A DNA stretch of 64,000 nt from an uncultured Elusimicrobia bacterium (GCA_945913025.1 CAMECJ010000001.1:62001-126000); one strand, 5' to 3'. Counted from the first letter of the stretch, positions 25,547 through 34,720 are shown. Translations and numbers: made by a program. Notes: generated by a model not told the origin, from the letters alone.

Positions 25547-27241
25547 TTATTTTACTTTTTTGCCTTGTTCAAGCATTAAGGTATACGTTGTCATATCCGT
25601 TACTTCCGCAGGGCCGAAGAACTGAATCGGGCCAGGGAATACATACAAGTCCAGCTCCGCCCAAGCGGCGCGGTTCTTGGCGAGGTGCTTAAACGGTTCG
25701 CCTTTGAGTTCCACCAACGCTTTTTTGATGACCGGTTTTTCTTTGCCTTTGCGGCGTTCAATGTTCATCATCATCGTCAGCGGAATACCTCCGCATTCCC
25801 AGTCTTGCGCCTTTTTGGTCAGTTTGCGCACGGACGAGAGATAACCGCTGCATTTGTTGAGCGCCAGTACGGCGGCGTTGTAACCGAGCGCGTAGGTGTA
25901 GTTGGCGTCAAAGGTGGAAGGTACGCCGCAGCGGCCTTCGTAACCGAAGAAGTGCGTAATAGCGGAGAATTTACCGTCGTATTTTCCGGCTTTCTTCATT
26001 TCGGCAAGCTGCGTGCGGAGCATTTCCACCAACAGTTTTTCGGTTTCAATGAGCGAAACCTGTACGTTGCCGTGCGGATCGCGGTCGAGCATCAGCTGGG
26101 CGGCAATGCCTTCCGGCAGCGATTTCATTAGCGCAGCCAGTTTGGCGGGCAGAATGGAAAGGATAAATTCTTTCTTTTCCGCCACGGTGTTCATTTGGGA
26201 AAGTTTTTCTTCGTTGTCGGCCAAAGAATCGTTGAGCGCGCTGATGAGTTCTTTCATTTCCGGGATAAATTCAATCAATCCTTCCGGCACCAGCACCACG
26301 CCGAAGTTTTTGCCGGCTTTGGCGCGTTTGGCGATAAGCTGCGCAAGACCGTCGACCACTTGGGCCAAGGTCATCTTTTTGGCAAGGACTTCTTCGCCGA
26401 TGAGTACGGCGTTGGGGTGCGTTTTAAAGGCCACTTCCAACGTGATGTGGGACGCGCTTCTGCCCATCAAGCGCACGAAGTGCCAGTATTTGCGGGCGGA
26501 GTTGACGTCGCGCAGAATGTTGCCCACGAGTTCGGAATAAATTTTGGTGGCGGTATCAAAACCGAAAGAGGTTTCAATTTGTTTATTTTTCAGGTCGCCG
26601 TCGATGGTTTTCGGTACGCCGATGACGCTGATTTCCACGCCCTGTTGTTTTAAGTATTCCGCGATGACGCACGCGTTGGTGTTGGAGTCGTCCCCCCCCA
26701 CTACTACGAGCGCATCCATTTTGTTGGCGATTAAATTGTTTTTGGCCGCGGCAAGCTGTTCGTCCGTTTCGATTTTGGTGCGGCCGGATTGAATAAGGTC
26801 AAAACCGCCGGTATTGCGGTAGTCTTTCATCAAAGCCGGAGTAATTTCAATAAATTTATTGTCTACAATCCCGCTGGGACCGCCCAGGAAACCAAAAAGT
26901 TTATTTTTGGAATTGGCTTTTTTGAGTCCGTCCAACAGGCCGGCGATGACGTTATGCCCGCCCGGGGCTTGTCCGCCGGAGAGTACTACGCCCACGCGTA
27001 CGGCTTTTTTGCATACGGCGTTGTTGGCGCCTTTTACAAAAGTGATTTCGGGCAGTCCGTAAGTGTTGGGGAAGATTTTGCGGACGGTCGCCTGATCGGC
27101 CACGGATTTGGTGGCTTTGCCGAGTTTGGCTTTTACGGCGGCGGGACCTTTTTTTAGAATGTTGGGCAGCACGGGCTGAAATTTACCGCGGTGCTGTTGC
27201 AGCTGGGAACAAGCGCATTTTACGTTGTTTTTAGCGGGCAT
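25547..27241 (-). CDS. pfp: pyrophosphate-dependent phosphofructokinase, long form
   Basis: A 564-aa phosphofructokinase that phosphorylates fructose-6-phosphate with pyrophosphate. VGVVLSGGQAPGGHNVI starts the core, and VVVGGDDSNTNA carries the GGDDS form that marks PPi use rather than ATP. The catalytic PKTIDGDL and the substrate loops MGRSASHITLE and GEEV follow. Length and an N-terminal extension of ~75 residues match plant/spirochaete-type PFP. A TATAAT box (27277-27282) and AGGAGGG precede the ATG. It is monocistronic with its own terminator. Confidence 0.93.
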   Translation of the reverse strand: MPAKNNVKCACSQLQQHRGKFQPVLPNILKKGPAAVKAKLGKATKSVADQATVRKIFPNTYGLPEITFVKGANNAVCKKAVRVGVVLSGGQAPGGHNVIAGLLDGLKKANSKNKLFGFLGGPSGIVDNKFIEITPALMKDYRNTGGFDLIQSGRTKIETDEQLAAAKNNLIANKMDALVVVGGDDSNTNACVIAEYLKQQGVEISVIGVPKTIDGDLKNKQIETSFGFDTATKIYSELVGNILRDVNSARKYWHFVRLMGRSASHITLEVAFKTHPNAVLIGEEVLAKKMTLAQVVDGLAQLIAKRAKAGKNFGVVLVPEGLIEFIPEMKELISALNDSLADNEEKLSQMNTVAEKKEFILSILPAKLAALMKSLPEGIAAQLMLDRDPHGNVQVSLIETEKLLVEMLRTQLAEMKKAGKYDGKFSAITHFFGYEGRCGVPSTFDANYTYALGYNAAVLALNKCSGYLSSVRKLTKKAQDWECGGIPLTMMMNIERRKGKEKPVIKKALVELKGEPFKHLAKNRAAWAELDLYVFPGPIQFFGPAEVTDMTTYTLMLEQGKKVK

Positions 27242-27276
27242 AGTACCCCTCCTGTAAAGATAAAAACCTTATTTTT

Positions 27277-27282
27277 ATTATA
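27277..27282 (-). promoter_or_regulatory. -10 box of pfp
   Basis: TATAAT on the minus strand preceded by TTG, 35 bases before the start codon. Confidence 0.5.
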
Positions 27283-27321
27283 CAAAATCCGCGCGTATAT
27301 CGTTTAGTCGTTTAAAAAAGC

Positions 27322-27327
27322 TATAAT
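27322..27327 (+). promoter_or_regulatory. -10 box of YejM-like gene, leaderless arrangement
   Basis: TATAAT ends six bases before the ATG at 27334, and no Shine-Dalgarno sequence is seen. The same spacing occurs for the sirtuin and waaA genes. Confidence 0.5.
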
Positions 27328-27333
27328 CAAACA

Positions 27334-29118
27334 ATGAGTATTCGAAATATCTTCTGGTTTTGCGTGTGTAATTTGCTCCTATGGTGCGCGGCTGCGCTCA
27401 TCTATTTTTATATAGGCGGATTTTGGCTTGACGTATCCGGCGTGCTTTTCGCTTTTTTCTCCATTACGGGGCAGCTGACGTTGTTTATGGCCGGTTTATT
27501 AACGCTTGTGCTTCCGTGGCGGATCATCGGTCCGCGCGCCGCTTTTTGGGCCGCGTGGGTGTGGGGTTCATTTTTTGCGTTCTTTTTTGCGTTGGATATT
27601 TTTATATATACACAATACCGTTTTCATATCAGTATGGCGATGCTGGAGTTGTTTTTCGGGCCGGCTGGGCGGGAGATTTTTGTTTTGCCCGCGTCAATGT
27701 ATGCAATGGTGGCCGCCGGCGCGCTTCTTTTGTCGGGCGTGGTGTTTGTGCTGGCGCGTTTGGCACGGAAAATTACGTGGGGAAAGAAAGCCGTCTGTGC
27801 GTCCGCCGCCGTTTTGGTGTGCTGTACGCTTGGGTATAACGGGTTGCACGCGTGGGGAAAATTTATGCAGGTGCCTTCCGTTTTGGCGCAGGTGTCTTAC
27901 TTGCCGTGGGCCAACCCGATGAGCGCCAACCGCCGCCTAAGAAAAATAGGTTTCGAGCCGAAAAACGAACCGTATTCGCTGCCTAAAGCGGGAACGCTAA
28001 ACTATCCGCTTCATCCGCTTGACTGCGCGCAGGGGAAACGCTTTAACATTCTGCTGATTTTGGTGGATTCTTGGCGCGCCGATTCCTTTTCGCCCGAGGT
28101 AATGCCTAATACGTACCGCCGCAGCCGCCGCGCGCTGCGTTTTACCGCTCATCTGGCCGGAGGAAATGCCACGGAAGCGGGTGTGTTTTCGCTGTTTTAT
28201 TCGCTGCCCCACGCCTATTGGAACGCGTTTTCCGGCGCGCGGATTGCCCCCGTATTTATCCGCCGCCTGCAGGAGGAAAATTATCAGCTGGGGATTTTTT
28301 CCAGTGCGCGGCTGAACAGTCCGGAATTTAATTCCAATATTTTTTCGTCCATACCGGATTTACGGCTAGGGTCTAAAGGCGTCACCAAAGTAGAGCGGGA
28401 TCGGGATTTACAGCAAGACTTTACCGCTTTTATCAAAACTCGGGACAAAACAAAACCTTTCTTCGGTTTTTTGTTCTATGATTCCCCGCACGGACAGATT
28501 TATCCTGAAGACGGAGAGGTGTTTAAACCGACGGCTGAAGAAATGAATTATTTGATGCTTACCAAACATACCGATCCCGCTCCGTATATGAACAATTACA
28601 AAAATTCGGTATATTTTATAGACGGTTTATTGGAACAGACTTTTGCGTTGCTTGAAAAGGAAGGGCTTGCAAAAGATACGATTGTGATTTTGACGGGCGA
28701 CCATGGGCAGGAAATTAACGATACGCGCAATAATTTCTGGGGCCACAACAGCAATTTTTCCAAGTGGCAGACGCACGTGCCTATGCTGGTGTGGTGGCCG
28801 GAAAAGGACGGCAAAGAACTGGCGTACCGTACCACACATTACGATGTGGTTCCTACGTTAATGTCCCAAGCGCTTTTTTGCACCAATCCGCCGGAGGATT
28901 ACGCCGCCGGACGGAGTTTGTTTGATGATTCTCCCCGTCCGTTTGTGATTATTTCAAGCTATAATAAAAAGGCCATACGGGAGGGCGACAAGCTTTCGGT
29001 TATCGACAATTACGGTTATTTGGAAAATTACGACGAGAATTACCAAAAAACGGAAACGGGTGTAAGTCCGCAGGCAATGGCGGAAGCGCTGAAAGTATTT
29101 TCCCGTTTTTATAAGTAG
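27334..29118 (+). CDS. YejM/PbgA-like inner-membrane sulfatase-fold protein
   Basis: A 594-aa protein with about five N-terminal membrane segments (residues ~5-180) and a periplasmic alkaline-phosphatase/sulfatase-fold domain. The domain shows FNILLILVDSWRADSFSPE at the usual nucleophile region, GGNATEAGVFSLFY, and LTGDHGQEIND with WGHNSNFS as metal-site blocks. This layout matches YejM/PbgA (DUF3413 plus sulfatase), which in E. coli senses LPS and controls LpxC turnover. Whether it is catalytic is unclear; alternatively it is an LtaS-like phosphotransferase. Translation probably starts without a leader from TATAAT at 27322. Confidence 0.82.
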   Translation: MSIRNIFWFCVCNLLLWCAAALIYFYIGGFWLDVSGVLFAFFSITGQLTLFMAGLLTLVLPWRIIGPRAAFWAAWVWGSFFAFFFALDIFIYTQYRFHISMAMLELFFGPAGREIFVLPASMYAMVAAGALLLSGVVFVLARLARKITWGKKAVCASAAVLVCCTLGYNGLHAWGKFMQVPSVLAQVSYLPWANPMSANRRLRKIGFEPKNEPYSLPKAGTLNYPLHPLDCAQGKRFNILLILVDSWRADSFSPEVMPNTYRRSRRALRFTAHLAGGNATEAGVFSLFYSLPHAYWNAFSGARIAPVFIRRLQEENYQLGIFSSARLNSPEFNSNIFSSIPDLRLGSKGVTKVERDRDLQQDFTAFIKTRDKTKPFFGFLFYDSPHGQIYPEDGEVFKPTAEEMNYLMLTKHTDPAPYMNNYKNSVYFIDGLLEQTFALLEKEGLAKDTIVILTGDHGQEINDTRNNFWGHNSNFSKWQTHVPMLVWWPEKDGKELAYRTTHYDVVPTLMSQALFCTNPPEDYAAGRSLFDDSPRPFVIISSYNKKAIREGDKLSVIDNYGYLENYDENYQKTETGVSPQAMAEALKVFSRFYK

Positions 29119-29171
29119 TTTGGGGCGTAAGAATGCAAAATTTTTGAATGTTTGATTGTTTTTTTGTAGAA

Positions 29172-29177
29172 TATAAT
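29172..29177 (+). promoter_or_regulatory. -10 box of tRNA-Arg
   Basis: TATAAT lies 18 bases before the tRNA, with a TTG-containing T-rich -35 region upstream. Confidence 0.5.
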
Positions 29178-29194
29178 ATCAGATAAATGTTTTG

Positions 29195-29266
29195 GCCCCC
29201 ATAGCTCAATGGATAGAGCATCTGCCTTCTAAGCAGGGGATATAGGTTCGATTCCTATTGGGGGTA
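29195..29266 (+). tRNA. tRNA-Arg (anticodon TCT)
   Basis: A full cloverleaf can be drawn: acceptor GCCCCCA with TGGGGGT (first pair G-U), D arm GCTC/GAGC, anticodon stem TCTGC/GCAGG around CTTCTAA, T arm ATAGG-TTCGATT-CCTAT. CCA is not encoded. It has its own promoter and terminator. Confidence 0.93.
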
Positions 29267-29271
29267 AATAT

Positions 29272-29300
29272 AAAACCCGCTCTATCGAGCGGGTTTTTAT
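29272..29300 (+). terminator. terminator after tRNA-Arg
   Basis: AAACCCGCTC pairs with GAGCGGGTTT around TATC, followed by more T. Confidence 0.85.
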
Positions 29301-29443
29301 TTAGCTACAAAGAAATGCAAACTGCTTTGCGTTTCGGTAGGAATCGAAAGGAGGAGCGGTGTTTTTGTCCGCCCGTATAAATATGTTCTTCTGCTTTCTT
29401 GCAAGCCGAGGAAAATCCTGCTGGGCGTGTAAAGCCGCTAAAA

Positions 29444-29452
29444 TGCTACAAT
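29444..29452 (+). promoter_or_regulatory. extended -10 promoter of RecB-like gene
   Basis: TGCTACAAT, an extended -10 form, lies 27 bases before the ATG at 29480, with GGGAG as ribosome site. Confidence 0.5.
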
Positions 29453-29479
29453 AATTTATCTCATACAGGGAGCCGCTTT

Positions 29480-30691
29480 ATGGTGCGCAATTTATCGTTT
29501 TCTTATTCCAAAATGGGTATGTACAAAGAATGCCCGCAGAAGTACAAATTCCGTTACGTCCATATGCTGCCCGAACAGCCTAAGTATTATTTCGCTTTCG
29601 GTACTGCGTTGCACGAAGTGATGGAGTACATTTATAATCCCGAAAATCCCGCTTTCCCCTCCCTGCCCGAGGCGCTTGCGTTTTTCGACAATCACTGGAA
29701 CAAAACCTCGTTTGAACAAAAGGGCTATGCGTCCGTTGAAAAAGAGCTGGCCGGATATGCCGAAGGCCGGCGTATTATTGAAGCCTATTACGCCAAAAAC
29801 GCGGAATCGTTTTTTCATCCCTTGTCGGTGGAAATGAAAAGCACTTTGGATATTGACGGACTAAGCTTAATCAGTATTTTGGACCGTATTGACTATTTGG
29901 GCGGCGGAAAAGTTAAAATTTTGGACTATAAAACGGGTAAAACCGTCCAGCGTGAGCCGGACCAGCTGTATATGTACCAAAAAGTGGTGGAAAATTCCCC
30001 CGCCATTAAATCGCTCGTCCAACAAAAAGATCCGGGCGTAAAAGAATTGCGCGTGGAACAATTAAGTTTTTATCACCTGCCTACGCTGCACGAGATGACG
30101 TTTGAGCGCGCGCCGGACAAGGAAATTTTTGATTTTTGGCAAGGCGTTTTAAACGTGGCGGACAATATCCGCGCCGGAAAATTTGACCCCACCCCGGGGG
30201 AAAACCAATGCCGTTGGTGCGATTACCGCAACATCTGCCCCGTTTTTACGGGCAAAGAGTATAACGGCCCCACAGGGTATGCGGCGCGCGGTGCATCTTT
30301 CCCCCCTGCCGCAACGCCGGACCCGCAGCCCAAAACGGTGCAGGACGAATTGTCCGATAAAATTGACCGCTGCGGCGCGCTTTTAGACGAGGCCAAACAG
30401 CTTCAAAAAGAAATCATCGCGCTGATGCGGGAGCAGAATTTTGAGCGTCATTTCGGCAAAAATTACAAAGCAGAGCTTTCCCGCATCGAAAAATTGGAAT
30501 TTACCGACAAAAACAAAGTGGTGGAACTGTTGCGCACTTTAAACTTGCTTTCCAAAACGCTCGTTCCCACCTACAGCACTGTGGCGGGGCTGCTGACGGA
30601 TGCGTCCGTTCCGGAAGAGGCAAAAGCACGGCTTCAGGCATTTACTGTTAAAGCGCAGGACGTCAAACTGAATTTGGAAAAAACGCAGTAG
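29480..30691 (+). CDS. PD-(D/E)XK nuclease, RecB/Cas4-like with Fe-S cysteines
   Basis: A 403-aa RecB-family nuclease-fold protein. It begins with SYSKMGMYKECPQKYKFRY, carrying the first cysteine of a likely 4Fe-4S cluster, then FGTALHEVMEYIY (His motif), a DRIDYLG segment and the catalytic KILDYKTGK. The other three cysteines are in QCRWCDYRNICPVF. The last ~100 residues are helical and lack known motifs. The ATG at 29480 follows GGGAG; the track's longer form is unlikely. The arrangement matches AddB/Cas4-type exonucleases, but no helicase partner or CRISPR array is nearby. Confidence 0.85.
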   Translation: MVRNLSFSYSKMGMYKECPQKYKFRYVHMLPEQPKYYFAFGTALHEVMEYIYNPENPAFPSLPEALAFFDNHWNKTSFEQKGYASVEKELAGYAEGRRIIEAYYAKNAESFFHPLSVEMKSTLDIDGLSLISILDRIDYLGGGKVKILDYKTGKTVQREPDQLYMYQKVVENSPAIKSLVQQKDPGVKELRVEQLSFYHLPTLHEMTFERAPDKEIFDFWQGVLNVADNIRAGKFDPTPGENQCRWCDYRNICPVFTGKEYNGPTGYAARGASFPPAATPDPQPKTVQDELSDKIDRCGALLDEAKQLQKEIIALMREQNFERHFGKNYKAELSRIEKLEFTDKNKVVELLRTLNLLSKTLVPTYSTVAGLLTDASVPEEAKARLQAFTVKAQDVKLNLEKTQ

Positions 30692-30725
30692 CGTGATGTC
30701 TTCCGGTACGCGTAAGGAGAAAATC

Positions 30726-32174
30726 GTGACGGACAAAATGATTGTTTCGCTTGATTTGGGGACCTCCGGCTGCCGCGCTGCGGCGGTGTCGTTAGACGGC
30801 GTTATAAAAAAACGAAAAAGCATTGCGTTGGTTCCTGTGCGCCGCGGGGGTGGTTTATCCGAATACGACTCGGAAGCGTTATTTTCCGCCCAACGGGAAG
30901 TTTTAAATGCGGTGCTGGATGAAACCGGCCCGCAAAATGTAGCGGCGCTTTCTTTGTCTTCACAGCGTTCCACCGTCGTATTATGGGATAAATCTTCCGG
31001 CAAAGCTGTTGCTCCTGTATTAACATGGGAAGACGGCCGCGCCGCCAAAGAGGCGGAATCGTGCACGCTTACCCAGCCGGAAATTCACGCGCTGACGGGC
31101 CTTTATAAAACGCCGTATTTTTCCGCGCCGAAAATTGCGTGGTGTTTAAAAAATTGTCCTCAGGCCGCCGCGTCTTTACAAGGCGGAAATTTGGCTGCGG
31201 CTCCCGTCGCCTCTTATTTCATTTGGCGTCTTACCGGCGGCACGGTTTTCGCATGCGACCCGACGCTTGCCCAACGTACTTTATTGTTTGATATCAACAA
31301 GCATTCTTGGAGCGGCAAGTTATGCCGCGCTTTCGGCGTACCCGCTGAGGCGCTGCCGGCTGTATTACCTTCTGCGGCGGATTACGGCGTTTATGACTAT
31401 AAAGGGTTTAAAATTCCCATTCGCGCCTGCGCGGGCGACCAACAGGCCGCCGCGTATGCAATGGGCGTTACCGCCGGTATGTGTGCCGTTAATTACGGTA
31501 CGGGCGCGTTTCTGCTTTACAACGCCGGAGCGGAACAAAAACGCTTGGCGGGCGTGTTAAGTTCGCTTTCCGTGTCAACCGAAGAAGGCGCGGAAGATAT
31601 TTTATTGGAAGGACCCGTCAATGCGGCGGGAAGCGTATTTTTGTGGCTAAACGCGCAGGGAGTTGCGTTTGAACACTCTCAAATTGACGTGCTGTGCCAA
31701 AGTGCCAAGCGGCCCGTTTGGCTTCTGCCTGCCTTGGGCGGCTTGGGCGCGCCGTATTGGGATTTTTCCGTTTCTCCCGTCGTTGCCGGACTCTCCGCCC
31801 AGACTAAAACAGATGACTGGGTAGCCGGCGCCGTACGCAGCGTGGCTTTTTCGGTGGCGGATGTTGCCTATTATTTGAGACAAGCGGGCTGCGAACCCGT
31901 AAAAATCTTTGTTTCCGGCGGACTTTCCCGCGTGGGCGCACTGGTGCAGTTTCAAGCTGATATTTTACAGAAAGAACTAACGGTGTTAGACGAAAGCGAA
32001 AGTACTGTATTGGGCGCGGCCCGACTGGCGGCGCACTGTCTGGGGGTTGAGCGCGGTTGGAAAGAGGTTTGCGCCAGCCGTACCGTTTCCCCTAATATTT
32101 TCGGAGTGGAGGCCGATAAAGAGTACCAGAACTGGCGTAAATTTGTAGGATGGGCCAAAAAGAATCCCCTGTAA
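30726..32174 (+). CDS. FGGY-family carbohydrate kinase (glycerol kinase-like)
   Basis: A 482-aa sugar or polyol kinase. The first ATP loop is VSLDLGTSGCRAAAV; SLSSQRSTVVLWD, TWEDGRAA, YGTGAFLLYNAG and PALGGLGAPYWD follow, closest in pattern to glycerol kinases. KIFVSGGLSRVGALVQ is the second ATP motif. GTG at 30726 is chosen since AAGGAG lies six bases upstream; the track starts at 30693. No glpF or glpD is adjacent, so substrate assignment rests on motifs only. It follows the nuclease gene closely and is likely cotranscribed. Confidence 0.87.
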   Translation: MTDKMIVSLDLGTSGCRAAAVSLDGVIKKRKSIALVPVRRGGGLSEYDSEALFSAQREVLNAVLDETGPQNVAALSLSSQRSTVVLWDKSSGKAVAPVLTWEDGRAAKEAESCTLTQPEIHALTGLYKTPYFSAPKIAWCLKNCPQAAASLQGGNLAAAPVASYFIWRLTGGTVFACDPTLAQRTLLFDINKHSWSGKLCRAFGVPAEALPAVLPSAADYGVYDYKGFKIPIRACAGDQQAAAYAMGVTAGMCAVNYGTGAFLLYNAGAEQKRLAGVLSSLSVSTEEGAEDILLEGPVNAAGSVFLWLNAQGVAFEHSQIDVLCQSAKRPVWLLPALGGLGAPYWDFSVSPVVAGLSAQTKTDDWVAGAVRSVAFSVADVAYYLRQAGCEPVKIFVSGGLSRVGALVQFQADILQKELTVLDESESTVLGAARLAAHCLGVERGWKEVCASRTVSPNIFGVEADKEYQNWRKFVGWAKKNPL

Positions 32175-32200
32175 GGCGGTATGCTTGTTTGCCTTTTTTG

Positions 32201-32237
32201 AAAAAATATTCCTCGGTGCGGTTGAGGAATATTTTTT
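32201..32237 (+). terminator. terminator of FGGY kinase gene
   Basis: AAAAAATATTCCTC pairs with GAGGAATATTTTTT, and T residues follow. Confidence 0.85.
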
Positions 32238-32246
32238 ATTGTATAG

Positions 32247-32281
32247 AAAACCCCAGCAAGCAGATGGCCTTGACTGGGGTT
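32247..32281 (-). terminator. terminator of ankyrin gene
   Basis: AACCCCAG pairs with CTGGGGTT; on the minus strand the stem ends in TTTT, just after the stop at 32310. Confidence 0.7.
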
Positions 32282-32309
32282 GTGAAGTCTGATGAGCAAG
32301 CTTGCCTTA

Positions 32310-34157
32310 TTAGGGCTGTGTTGTTACGGTTTGTTTAGCTGCGGAAGTGGTGTTAGTGGATGATTTTGTTACCGCTGCCGCTTTATTGCGCACATTGGTG
32401 CGGCGTTTGACGGCAGTATTTTTTGCAGCTGCGGCTTTTTGTTTTACTTGCGTTTTTGCGGCGGAAACGGTTTTTTTTGCTTCGGCCGCTTCTTCTTCCG
32501 CTGCGGCGGAATCAGGCAACGCTTGGCCCGTTCTTAACGCAAACTCGCGGTCCATTTCTTCTTTCAAAGCGGCCTGTTTTCTCGCTTTGGCCTGTTCCAA
32601 TTCCTGCTGTAAACGCAATATTTCGGGATCTTCTTCCAACTGGGCTGTTTTCGCTTGAAATTCTTCCTCCAATTCGGCGCGCACGGAAGCGTCTTTTTCT
32701 TGCTGGAGTTGGGATACCAAGGCTTCCTGTTCAGCCAGATCTTGCTCCAGCGATTGGACCTCGGCCAGTTTTTCCGCCTGCACTTGCAGCGCTGCTTGTT
32801 GGACGGATAATTTTTTCATGTCCAATACGCGCGAGGTAGCGGACCCCGGCAGATATTTTTCCGTCAGCGTAAATGCGTTTTGCTTTGCGTCATTGACAGC
32901 GGTCAAATCAGCACCCTGCTGAATAAAAAACAAGGCAGTATGGTCGTTTTTTGCTTTAATGGCGTGCATCAGCGGCGTATTGCGCTCATTATCGCGTTGA
33001 TCCAGATCCGCTCCGGCGGCTAATAATTCTTTGGCGGTGGTGGTAGTCGGTGCGTAGGCGCTATAGGTCATCGCCGTGCGGCCTTGGCGGTCTTGGATGT
33101 GAAGATTGGTATTCTTGGATTTGAGTAAGAGTTGTATACATTCAAGACGGTCTTTGGCGGTGGCGCGCATTAAAGCGGTACCCCCTGTGTTGTCCTGTGC
33201 GTTAACGTCCGCACCCAGGTTGATAAGCGTGCGCAGGGATTCGGGGCGGTCTTGTTCAACGGCGTAAAAAATAGGCGTCCGGCCCGACAGATCGGAAATA
33301 TTTACGTCTGCTTTGGCGGTTTTGACGAGCAGGCGGATGGTGTCGCTGTGGCCTTCCGCAGCGGCCGCTGAGAGGGGCGAAAGTCCCGTGGAAGGATTGC
33401 GGTAGGATTGGTCGGCCCCAAACCCGAGCAACGTTTTAATGTTGGCGTTTTGGCCGCGCTGGGCCGCATAGATAAGAGCGGTGTTGCCTGTCTTGTCCGG
33501 CAGGTTGACGGATTTATTGTCCAGCTTAATTAAGCTGCTGATCAGCTTGGGATTATCGTAAGCCACGGCGTAGAGGAGCGGGGTTTTACCCAAATCGTCT
33601 TTGACTGTGGCATTGGCGCCGTGGGCAATTAAATACGTTACCGCTTCTTCCTTTCCGGCGGCGGCCGCCGCGATAAGCGGCGTAATGCCGAAGCTGGATT
33701 TATCGTTTACCTTGGCGTTGCCGTCCTCCACTAACATTTTAATAATTTCCATATTGCCTTTTTCGGCGGCAATGGTCAGCGGCGTGATGCCCGCATAGTT
33801 TTTTTCGTTTACGTCTACGTTGGTATACATAAGCGTGCGGACGCGGTCCGCATCGCTGATTTTAATGGCGCGCACCAAGGATGTATCGTAAACGTATTTG
33901 GTAGTGGCGCGGGGACGGTTGCCCAGCGTATCGCTGTGGTATTTTTTCTGTTCCGCGCCGAATACGGTTCCGCGGTAAATATCCCCTTGGGATTGTACAG
34001 CTTGCTGGGCGATGGAGTCCGTAGCGGAACGCGGAGTTTTTTCTCCCAACACCACGCCTTCATACCCTGTATAATACTCTGTTTCCTTTTTGTTATTTTG
34101 CGCACAAAGCGGAAGAACCAGTATTGTTAAAACAAAAACGGCACTTAATTTGTTCAT
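32310..34157 (-). CDS. exported ankyrin-repeat protein with coiled-coil and basic tail
   Basis: A 615-aa protein. Residues 1-19 form a signal peptide (MNKLSAVFVLTILVLPLCAQ). Residues ~90-440 hold about ten ankyrin repeats, with units such as GITPLTIAAEKGNMEIIKML and GNTALIYAAQRGQNANIKTL. Residues ~450-550 are Glu/Gln-rich and look like a coiled coil. The last ~60 residues are rich in Lys, Ala and Thr. It probably works as a periplasmic or surface binding scaffold; the partner is unknown. TATAAT (minus, 34174-34179) and GGAGGA lie before the ATG. Confidence 0.85.
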   Translation of the reverse strand: MNKLSAVFVLTILVLPLCAQNNKKETEYYTGYEGVVLGEKTPRSATDSIAQQAVQSQGDIYRGTVFGAEQKKYHSDTLGNRPRATTKYVYDTSLVRAIKISDADRVRTLMYTNVDVNEKNYAGITPLTIAAEKGNMEIIKMLVEDGNAKVNDKSSFGITPLIAAAAAGKEEAVTYLIAHGANATVKDDLGKTPLLYAVAYDNPKLISSLIKLDNKSVNLPDKTGNTALIYAAQRGQNANIKTLLGFGADQSYRNPSTGLSPLSAAAAEGHSDTIRLLVKTAKADVNISDLSGRTPIFYAVEQDRPESLRTLINLGADVNAQDNTGGTALMRATAKDRLECIQLLLKSKNTNLHIQDRQGRTAMTYSAYAPTTTTAKELLAAGADLDQRDNERNTPLMHAIKAKNDHTALFFIQQGADLTAVNDAKQNAFTLTEKYLPGSATSRVLDMKKLSVQQAALQVQAEKLAEVQSLEQDLAEQEALVSQLQQEKDASVRAELEEEFQAKTAQLEEDPEILRLQQELEQAKARKQAALKEEMDREFALRTGQALPDSAAAEEEAAEAKKTVSAAKTQVKQKAAAAKNTAVKRRTNVRNKAAAVTKSSTNTTSAAKQTVTTQP

Positions 34158-34173
34158 AGATTTTCCTCCAATG

Positions 34174-34179
34174 ATTATA
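34174..34179 (-). promoter_or_regulatory. -10 box of ankyrin gene
   Basis: TATAAT on the minus strand, 16 bases before the start codon and just ahead of GGAGGAAAAT. The leader would be very short. Confidence 0.5.
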
Positions 34180-34385
34180 TAATAGCAAAACGGGAAAAAT
34201 TTTTTATAAAAATTTTGTAGATTTTTTTTATAATGTAGTTACAAACCAGTAAAAAAGTAAAGTTTTATTGAAAAACACTTGCATTTTTTTGATTTACGAT
34301 GTATGATAGAAATATAGCCAAATAGTTTGGTGTACCAATTTATCCCCCAGAACCTTTCGATTTACCCCCCGAACGGTTCTGAACA

Positions 34386-34415
34386 AAGCCCTGGGCACAT
34401 CCCCCAGGGCTTTTT
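34386..34415 (+). terminator. orphan terminator-like hairpin at the start of a palindrome array
   Basis: AAGCCCTGGG pairs with CCCAGGGCTT, followed by TTT. No plus-strand gene is seen upstream of it, as the ankyrin gene runs away from it. Confidence 0.6.
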
Positions 34416-34420
34416 CTTTG

Positions 34421-34700
34421 TTCTTTTTTGTAAAAAAGAAACCCAAAAAACTTTCTTATTCTTTTTTATGACAGCATAAAAAGAATCAAAAACATTCTTT
34501 ACTTTTTGCGTCGGCAAAAAAGTAAACCAAACTCTTCTTCTTTCTTTTTCTGGCAGCAGAAAAAGAACCAAAAAGACTGCCCGCCCGGGTCCTATAAAAA
34601 GCAGTCTGAAACGGGGCGTTTTACAACTCGCTTCGCTCAAACAAATAAAACGCCTGCTCCGTTTCAGACGCTTGTTATAAGCAGGACTAAGGGCGGGATA
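34421..34700. repeat. array of palindromes (4 AT-rich hairpins and one ~120-nt nested palindrome)
   Basis: Four successive hairpins have the form TTCTTTTT/AAAAAGAA, ATTCTTTTT/AAAAAGAAT, TTTACTTTTTGC/GCAAAAAAGTAAA and TCTTTCTTTTTCTG/CAGAAAAAGA, with A-rich linkers. A larger palindrome follows: CCCGCCC with GGGCGGG outside, TCTGAAACGG and GGCGTTTTA with their complements inside. The region has no coding signs. It looks like a dispersed non-coding repeat of the kind seen in many host-associated genomes. Confidence 0.6.
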
Positions 34701-34720
34701 TCATGCGGCATAAAGGCAAT

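Noticed and set aside
26013-26653. Two long plus-strand ORFs within pfp
   Set aside because: Shadows of the phosphofructokinase gene in other frames.
34421-34569. Hairpin series as a CRISPR array
   Set aside because: Units differ in sequence and are not separated by spacers of constant length; no cas genes. The RecB-like gene at 29480 is not next to an array.
34362-34640. 92-aa minus-strand ORF in the palindrome array
   Set aside because: Runs through hairpin repeats; low-complexity Lys/Phe composition, no ribosome site.
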